Origin: CAZHTS01 sp964535315
GTDB lineage: Bacteria > Chloroflexota > Anaerolineae > Anaerolineales > Anaerolineaceae
DNA length: 18,993 nt
Assembly: GCA_964535315.1 (NCBI GenBank)
Contig: CAZHTS010000087.1
Location: forward strand, 1-18,993
Direction of reading: 5' to 3'
Shown here: positions 14,431 to 18,993 of the stretch, in pieces
Layout: each line of letters begins with the position of its first letter
How positions within the stretch are numbered: position 1 is the stretch's first letter
Made by a program: the position numbers and the translations under genes
The notes under the pieces: model-generated
What the model was told of the DNA's origin: nothing
The model's input: the letters and a program-made list of their open reading frames with translations, nothing else
Databases searched by the model: none

Positions 14431-15057
14431 TCAAAACGCCAGGTCGGCGTCGGCCAGGGCGCCCAACACGGCCATCAGCGTCGGGTAATCGTCGCGCAGC
14501 AGCACGATCAGTTCCTGGGTGGCGGCCTGCGCCCAACTGCTCGCGCCCGCCTGGCAATGCGCCGTCTGCGCCTGGCGCAGATGGGCGGCCAACAGTTCGC
14601 CCACCGGCAGGTCGGTGGAGCGCAGCACGTGGCGGAAATAACCGAAGCGCCCGCTCTGGGTGAAGGCGCAAATCTCGGCCGGGCTGCACGGGTAGATCAC
14701 GTCCAGGGTCAGCGGCGGGCGCGGCGGCAGCAGGTGAAAGATGTGCGCCCCCTGCTGGTAGCCGGTGAACAACACGCTGATCTCGACCGGCACGTTGCGG
14801 TTCAGGCGGTTGTCCAGGATGACATCTTCGGGCACGCCCGCAGCGGTGATGAGCTGGCGCACCAGCCCATCGTCGTCGATGTGAATGTCATAGATCAGCC
14901 CGTAGACCTGATAATCGCCGTCCAGGGGGATGCGCACCATGCCGCCAAAGGCCGGCGCCTCCAGCTGCGAAACACGGCAGCCCATCACACAGCCGGTGGT
15001 GCTGGCGCGCAACAGACGGCCGATCTCGACCCCATGCGTAGTGGTTTGATCCGTCAT
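14431..15057 (-). CDS. Stand-alone HAS-barrel-like protein of the NurA-HerA operon, function unknown
   Basis: This 208-residue protein is encoded between nurA (ATGA overlap, 15054-15057) and herA (33-base gap). Residues about 9-70 resemble the N-terminal barrel of the neighbouring HerA: DGDYQVYGLIYDIHI here against SGDWHFYGLVTNLEL there. No Walker motifs are present. The rest contains GYQQGAHIFHLLPPRPPLTLD, shortened here to GAHIFHLLPPRPP, a Cys-Ser-Pro segment near residue 133, and a helical C-terminus with ELIVLLRDDYPTLMAVLGAL. No signal peptide or membrane helix is seen. The tight coupling suggests it works with HerA and NurA, perhaps binding the HerA barrel or bridging to NurA. I do not recognise a named family, and the barrel assignment is by eye. 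Confidence 0.75.
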   Translation of the reverse strand: MTDQTTTHGVEIGRLLRASTTGCVMGCRVSQLEAPAFGGMVRIPLDGDYQVYGLIYDIHIDDDGLVRQLITAAGVPEDVILDNRLNRNVPVEISVLFTGYQQGAHIFHLLPPRPPLTLDVIYPCSPAEICAFTQSGRFGYFRHVLRSTDLPVGELLAAHLRQAQTAHCQAGASSWAQAATQELIVLLRDDYPTLMAVLGALADADLAF

Positions 15058-16232
15058 ATCTTATACCTCGTGCGGGAAAAAGCCTGGTCTTTGGCAAACT
15101 GTTTGTTCGAGCCCTGCCCGACCGGCACGCCGTTGCGGCGCAGTTCGGCCTGGATCATTTCCGAAAGCTGGCGCTTCTCCTCAAAGGTGACCACCGCCAC
15201 CTCGTGCGCCCGGTGCAGGATGTAAGGGTACGGCCGGCTGCCCAACTGGCGGCACTGTATCACCAGCGTGGCGTGCAGCAGTTCGAGCAGGTTGGCGTCC
15301 TGGGCCACCCAGGCGGGGATTTCTACCCGCGCCAGCGATGGGTGATCGCCGACGCCCACGTTCAGATAAAAGAAGTGCAGCGCCAGTTCGCCGGGGAATT
15401 TTTCGGCGCTGCTGGATTGAATGGAAAACAGCGCCGAACGCTCGCCGGGGGCCAGCAGCGTCTGATACAGTTCCACGTCGGCGATGCCGCGAAAAGGACG
15501 CTGGCGTCCGGCCTCGGCCAGTTGATCCTCAGAGAAGGTCAGCAGTTCCAGCAGCCGCACCACCAGGTCGGCGCGGGGTTTATCCACGTAGCCGGCGGTC
15601 ACGGCGCGCATCCCGGCCAGCTGGCGCAGGACGAAAAGATAATCCTGAAAGGCCTCGCGGAACTCGGGCTGGTCTTTGGGTTCGCGGAACAGTTCCAACG
15701 GGCCGTCGGTGAGCGTGACCACCGGCAGGCTTTCCTGCGCCACCAGCGCCGCCAGCATCTCGCGCTCCCCCAGGTCGCGTTTGAGCGCCACCAGTTCGTC
15801 GGTGACCGTGCCGGTTGGGGTGTTCAGGTCGTCAAAGACCAGCAGTTGTGTGCGCACGATCTCTTGCGGCGCCTGCCCCTGGCCGGGGCACATACGAATG
15901 GCGCCCACGTTGATTACCCCAAACTCGACCGGGTCGTGGCGGTTGGGGTTGACCTGTGAGCCATCGGCGGCCAGCAGCACCAGGGCGTCCGGGCGTTCGG
16001 GCGGGGGCAGGTGGGTATCCAGCGGCTCGTGGGTGGGCACGGCGCAGCGCAGGGCGGCGTTGGCCAGGATGGCCTGTTCCACCCGCCGGCGCAGGTCGTC
16101 CAGCCGTCCGGCGTATTCATCGAACAACTGCTGGGCCTGCTGGCGCAGCTGGCGCATCATCTCTTCCCGCTGCGGCGCCTGGCGCCCCATCTCGCGAATC
16201 TGGCGTTGAATTTCCTGGTAATTGACGGGCAT
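15054..16232 (-). CDS. nurA: NurA-type DNA double-strand-break repair nuclease
   Basis: The 392-residue protein carries the NurA catalytic signature LLAADGSQVNPNRHD (Asp90) and a second acidic site VVTLTDGPLELF (Asp176), followed by AGYVDKPRADLVVRLLEL (Asp217). The N-terminal about 55 residues are a charged helical stretch, likely coiled coil. NurA is a 5'-3' nuclease that, driven by HerA, resects DNA ends to make single strands for recombination. It is the first gene of the operon, with an extended -10 promoter upstream at 16265-16273 and ribosome site aggaa in the gap. The four-base overlap with the next gene implies coupled translation. Confidence 0.92.
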   Translation of the reverse strand: MPVNYQEIQRQIREMGRQAPQREEMMRQLRQQAQQLFDEYAGRLDDLRRRVEQAILANAALRCAVPTHEPLDTHLPPPERPDALVLLAADGSQVNPNRHDPVEFGVINVGAIRMCPGQGQAPQEIVRTQLLVFDDLNTPTGTVTDELVALKRDLGEREMLAALVAQESLPVVTLTDGPLELFREPKDQPEFREAFQDYLFVLRQLAGMRAVTAGYVDKPRADLVVRLLELLTFSEDQLAEAGRQRPFRGIADVELYQTLLAPGERSALFSIQSSSAEKFPGELALHFFYLNVGVGDHPSLARVEIPAWVAQDANLLELLHATLVIQCRQLGSRPYPYILHRAHEVAVVTFEEKRQLSEMIQAELRRNGVPVGQGSNKQFAKDQAFSRTRYKI

Positions 16233-16264
16233 GGCCGTTCCTGTTTAGAACATTTGTTTTGTAA

Positions 16265-16273
16265 ATTATACCA
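16265..16273 (-). promoter_or_regulatory. Extended -10 promoter of the nurA-herA operon
   Basis: On the minus strand the sequence reads TGGTATAAT, an exact TATAAT with the upstream TGN extension. It is 32 bases before the nurA start. No good -35 is present, which extended -10 promoters tolerate. Confidence 0.65.
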
Positions 16274-16286
16274 TCTTTTGCAAGAC

Positions 16287-17549
16287 CTACCGCGCCTCGG
16301 CGCGGAAACTTTCCAGCACCCATTTCGTCACCGGGCGATAGACCTCCATCATCACCGGGTCGCCTTCGGCGATGACGTCAAATCCCGCCTGCTGCACGAC
16401 CACAAACAGGCGCACCGCCTGGCGCGCCTCGCCCTGCCACTGGCAGGTGTAATCGACGCGGTAAGCCGGCAGCCCGTTGCCGGTGGCAGTCTTCTGGCGA
16501 CCCAGTTCCCGATACTGGGCAACCGCCCCGCTGAAATCGGCAAGCACCCGGTTGGCCATGTCCTCAGCGTCGGCCCACGGGCCGTTTTGCGCCTGGACGC
16601 CGAAGCACATTTTCTCGGGCGCCTCCAGGCAAAAACGCTCCCAACCGCCGGCGGTGCTGTGAACGAAGGCGTAAGGGTATTCAAGACTGTAATGCACGCC
16701 GTTAAAGTCGGCGCTGAACAGTTCATGCGATGCGCCCATCGCCACCATCGTTGGCGGCATGCCGGGTTCCTCCCGGGCCGCCGCCGAACCACCCGGCTGC
16801 ATGAGGCGCAGATCGTCAAAGGTGAGCGTGGCCTGCACGCCGGCGCTCAATTCGGCGATCAGACCCAGCACGCCGCCCTGCAGCCGGTCGTCGTCGAAGG
16901 AGGCAACGGGGTAATCGTTGACCTGCACTTCGTAGTGCGTCTTGCGCCCGGTGACGATCAGGCGGTTCAACTTCCCTGCCTGGAAATGGTCGCTTTTGAC
17001 TGCTTCGACCAGGGTGCTCCACCGGTCGGCTTGCAGCAGGTGTACGCTCACCCTGCCGTCCTGGCTCAGGCGCGCAAAATAGGTGTCGCCGCCCTCCTGC
17101 GCCCGGAAGAGCAGCCCGGCGGCGCTGTCCTCGTCGTCAGACTGGATCTGCACGCTGACCGTGATCAAAAACTCGTCTGTGGGCAGGAGGATCTTGTTTT
17201 CGGGCATCTTTAACAGCGTGGCGCCCTGTTTGGCCTGCACGTCCCAGGTGAAGACGCCGGCATCGATGCGATACTTTGCCTGCACCGCTTCATTTTCAAA
17301 CGGAGCGATATCCCACTCGCCGCTGGACTTTGAAAAGTCCTGGGTATACACATAATCGAGCACTTCGATCTGCCCCCCGCTTTCAGCGGGGCCGGACGGC
17401 GCGGTGGTTGGTGCCGCGGTGGGGCGCGGCGGCGCAACCGGGGGGACGGTGGGGGGGATGGCGCCGGTGAAAACGCCGCACGCCAGCAGGCCGGCGGCCG
17501 TCAGTGCGCTCACTGCCAGCTTTATCCAATGCGAAGAGATCGGCAACAT
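16287..17549 (-). CDS. Lipoprotein with Pro/Thr linker and LamG-like domain
   Basis: The protein has 420 residues from the ATG at 17549, which has ggagaag just upstream; a longer frame to 17597 lacks support. The N-terminus is a lipoprotein signal: basic SSHWIK, hydrophobic core, and lipobox LLAC with Cys24. Residues about 31-54 are a Pro/Thr/Ala linker typical of surface lipoproteins. Residues about 65-250 (starting YVYTQDFSKSSGEWD, with FARLSQDGRVSVHLLQAD and FDDLRLMQPGG at the end) look like a concanavalin/LamG-like beta-sandwich. The C-terminal about 150 residues (from LFSADFNGVHYSLEYPYAF) form a second domain that resembles PsbP-like or similar surface domains only loosely. Ligand unknown. 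Confidence 0.75.
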   Translation of the reverse strand: MLPISSHWIKLAVSALTAAGLLACGVFTGAIPPTVPPVAPPRPTAAPTTAPSGPAESGGQIEVLDYVYTQDFSKSSGEWDIAPFENEAVQAKYRIDAGVFTWDVQAKQGATLLKMPENKILLPTDEFLITVSVQIQSDDEDSAAGLLFRAQEGGDTYFARLSQDGRVSVHLLQADRWSTLVEAVKSDHFQAGKLNRLIVTGRKTHYEVQVNDYPVASFDDDRLQGGVLGLIAELSAGVQATLTFDDLRLMQPGGSAAAREEPGMPPTMVAMGASHELFSADFNGVHYSLEYPYAFVHSTAGGWERFCLEAPEKMCFGVQAQNGPWADAEDMANRVLADFSGAVAQYRELGRQKTATGNGLPAYRVDYTCQWQGEARQAVRLFVVVQQAGFDVIAEGDPVMMEVYRPVTKWVLESFRAEAR

Positions 17550-17579
17550 GACTTCTCCGTCTCGATTACAATTCCTTTT

Positions 17580-17605
17580 CTGGGAAACCCCAGACACCGT
17601 ATAAT
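17580..17605 (+). promoter_or_regulatory. Promoter region between two divergent lipoprotein genes
   Basis: A TATAAT at 17600-17605 lies 29 bases before the plus-strand start at 17635; the -35 is weak. A small dyad, ctggg aaac cccag (17580-17593), sits just upstream where a regulator could bind. The 85-base space serves both genes, so shared control is possible but not shown. Confidence 0.4.
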
Positions 17606-17634
17606 TTTAGCATCAATTCATGAGGAGCGTTTCG

Positions 17635-18921
17635 ATGGCTACTTTGCGCCATTCCATTGTAAACCTGATCCTGCTGGCGGCGTTGCTGGGCGGCTGCGCC
17701 CAGGCCACGGCCGTGCCCGCCAGCCCCACCCCGCCGCCGGCCAGCGCCACGCCGGCCCCGCCCACGGTGACCCCCAGCCCGCTGCCGCCCACGCTGACCC
17801 CCACCTCCACCCTCACCCCGACCGTCACCCCCACCCCGCTGCCGCAGGCGGTCGGGCCAGACGTTTTCCCGGCCAACATCAACCCGCTCACCGGTCTGCC
17901 GGTCAAAGACCCCGAACTGCTCAAACTGCCGCCGGCGCTGGTCTCGATCTCCAATTCGCCGGTCGGCGCTCGCCCGCAGGCCGGTCTGTCGTTCAGCCCG
18001 GTGGTGCACGAATTCTTCCTCGGCGCCGGCAAGACCCGCTACCTGACGGTCTTTTACGGCGACTTTCCCGAGCAGCGTGACGAGCACAACCAGGCGCTGG
18101 CCGAGGATAAAGTCGCGATTGGCCCCATCCGCTCGGGGCGCCTGCCCTACGAGACGCTGCGCAAACTGTACAACGGCTTCGTCGTCATGGCCTTCGCCTC
18201 CAAGTGGGTCATGCCCAACCTCAGGTTCTACAACAACATCATCAGCCCCGACCTGGAAGACATCAACGCCACCACCGTCAGTGTCGCCAAACTCAAGGGC
18301 ATTGCCAAAGAACGGCTGGCCGAGTTGGGTTCGCCGGCCATCAGCGGACACCGCTTCGACCCGCAGCCGCCGGCCGGTGGTGTGCCGGCCGAAAGCCTGT
18401 GGATGCCGTTTGCATATTACGACCAGATTTTCTGGCGTTACAACGCCGACGACGGCGGCTATCACCGCTTTCAGGATCGTGAGGATGCCGAGAACTTTGA
18501 TGAGATCGTCGACCGCCTGACGGGCCAGCCGTTGGCCATCGAGAATGTGATCGTCATGTTCTGCGATTACGTCGAATACCGTCCGCTGCTGGTGGATATC
18601 AACATGATGTATTACAACCGCTATCCGGCGCTGGCCTTCCGCGACGGCAAAATGTACAAGATCTACTGGTCGACCGGCAACGAGGATTACGAGAAGCGCA
18701 CCGGCAAACTGCGCCCGATTCGCTTCCGCGACGCCCAGGGCAACCCTTTCCCACTCAAGCCCGGCCAGACCTGGATCGAGATGGTCACCCGCGAGTCGAG
18801 TTACTTTGAGACGGTCGAGGAGGGCAAATTCTTCGACCTGGCCAACAAACCCAAGCCCGGCTCGGCGCATTGGGCGGTGTTGTTCGTGGCCCCCGTGCCG
18901 CTCTCCAGCGGCGACGAGTAG
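17635..18921 (+). CDS. DUF3048-domain lipoprotein with Thr/Pro-rich linker
   Basis: The protein has 428 residues from the ATG at 17635, preceded by gaggag (17622-17627); an in-frame ATG at 17620 has no ribosome site. The signal ends in lipobox LLGGC with Cys21. Residues 22-72 are a Thr/Pro-rich linker encoded by an imperfect accccc-type microrepeat. The DUF3048 region begins NINPLTGLPVKDPELL (81-96), with RPQAGLSFSPVVHEFF and RYLTVFYGDFPE, and a second DUF3048-type half with MMYYNRYPALAFRDGKMYK nearer the C-terminus. This family includes the Bacillus lipoprotein YerB; its function is not established. It is anchored to the outer face of the cell membrane. A neighbouring lipoprotein gene diverges from it. 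Confidence 0.88.
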   Translation: MATLRHSIVNLILLAALLGGCAQATAVPASPTPPPASATPAPPTVTPSPLPPTLTPTSTLTPTVTPTPLPQAVGPDVFPANINPLTGLPVKDPELLKLPPALVSISNSPVGARPQAGLSFSPVVHEFFLGAGKTRYLTVFYGDFPEQRDEHNQALAEDKVAIGPIRSGRLPYETLRKLYNGFVVMAFASKWVMPNLRFYNNIISPDLEDINATTVSVAKLKGIAKERLAELGSPAISGHRFDPQPPAGGVPAESLWMPFAYYDQIFWRYNADDGGYHRFQDREDAENFDEIVDRLTGQPLAIENVIVMFCDYVEYRPLLVDINMMYYNRYPALAFRDGKMYKIYWSTGNEDYEKRTGKLRPIRFRDAQGNPFPLKPGQTWIEMVTRESSYFETVEEGKFFDLANKPKPGSAHWAVLFVAPVPLSSGDE

Positions 18922-18993
18922 GGGGGAGGGTGAAAGCACCATCAACCTGCGTGCCAATGGCCGGGCGAGATTCGCCCCTCACCCGCCCTCTCC
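18922..18993. repeat. Extragenic repeat motifs at the right end
   Basis: After the DUF3048 stop come gagggtgaaagcacc (18926-18940), which matches 14 of 15 bases of 14-28 at the left end, and a hairpin gggcga/tcgccc (18963-18977) that matches 4321-4336 in 14 of 16 bases when extended by one base. The last bases (cctcacccgccctctcc) resemble the reverse complement of the window's first 18 bases. The pattern is that of a dispersed repeat family cut by the window edge. Confidence 0.5.

Noticed and set aside
12835..15225. A 796-codon open frame on the plus strand
   Set aside because: It runs antisense through herA, the HAS-barrel-like gene and part of nurA, with His/Gly/Gln-rich low-information sequence. 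It is a GC-driven shadow of well-supported genes on the other strand.
17566..18957. A 463-codon minus-strand frame at the right end
   Set aside because: It is antisense to the DUF3048 lipoprotein and crosses the intergenic promoter region; Gly/Arg-rich low-complexity sequence.
1..18993. tRNA, rRNA or CRISPR array
   Set aside because: No cloverleaf, rRNA-like stretch or regularly spaced direct repeats of CRISPR size were seen; the tandem repeats present have 8- or 9-base units.

Overview
This is a GC-rich bacterial scaffold segment with one 100-base assembly gap (1529-1628). The best guess is a member of the Chloroflexota, Anaerolineae-like. The reasons are a complete LysW-carrier amino-acid cluster, a bacterial HerA-NurA pair, lipoproteins with long Pro/Thr linkers, a PadR repressor paired with a HAAS-type membrane protein, and dispersed extragenic repeats. 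This placement is inference; there is no rRNA or other marker gene in the window.

Left part (1-5100) is accessory and patchy. It holds a Fic-domain protein on the minus strand (32-1201) with candidate operators upstream, a decayed transposase tail beside the gap (1322-1528), a padR plus HAAS-domain membrane protein pair (1656-2965), and a DapB-like / 2,4-diaminopentanoate-dehydrogenase-like oxidoreductase (3091-4119). A repeat-rich region of about 690 bp (4120-4807) follows, then a truncated AbiEi antitoxin (4808-5095) whose start codon lies inside a perfect inverted repeat. Two palindromes follow it.

Centre (5317-10691) is the lysW-lysX-lysY-lysZ-lysJ-lysK operon. It is the second half of the carrier-protein pathway that makes lysine from 2-aminoadipate, or ornithine/arginine from glutamate. 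Upstream are a near-consensus sigma-70 promoter, a 26-codon leader ORF containing Arg-Ala-Arg-Arg-Lys-His, and an intrinsic terminator just before lysW. This has the layout of a classical leader-peptide attenuator and is the most interesting signal in the window.

Right part: xseA-xseB (exonuclease VII) and a DUF212/PAP2-like membrane protein run on the plus strand. Converging on them is a minus-strand operon of nurA, a small protein that looks like a stand-alone HAS-barrel, and herA (DNA-end resection). Two divergently oriented Pro/Thr-linker lipoproteins end the window: one with a LamG-like part, the other a DUF3048 protein. The last 70 bases carry extragenic repeat motifs also seen near the start and in the 4120-4807 region.
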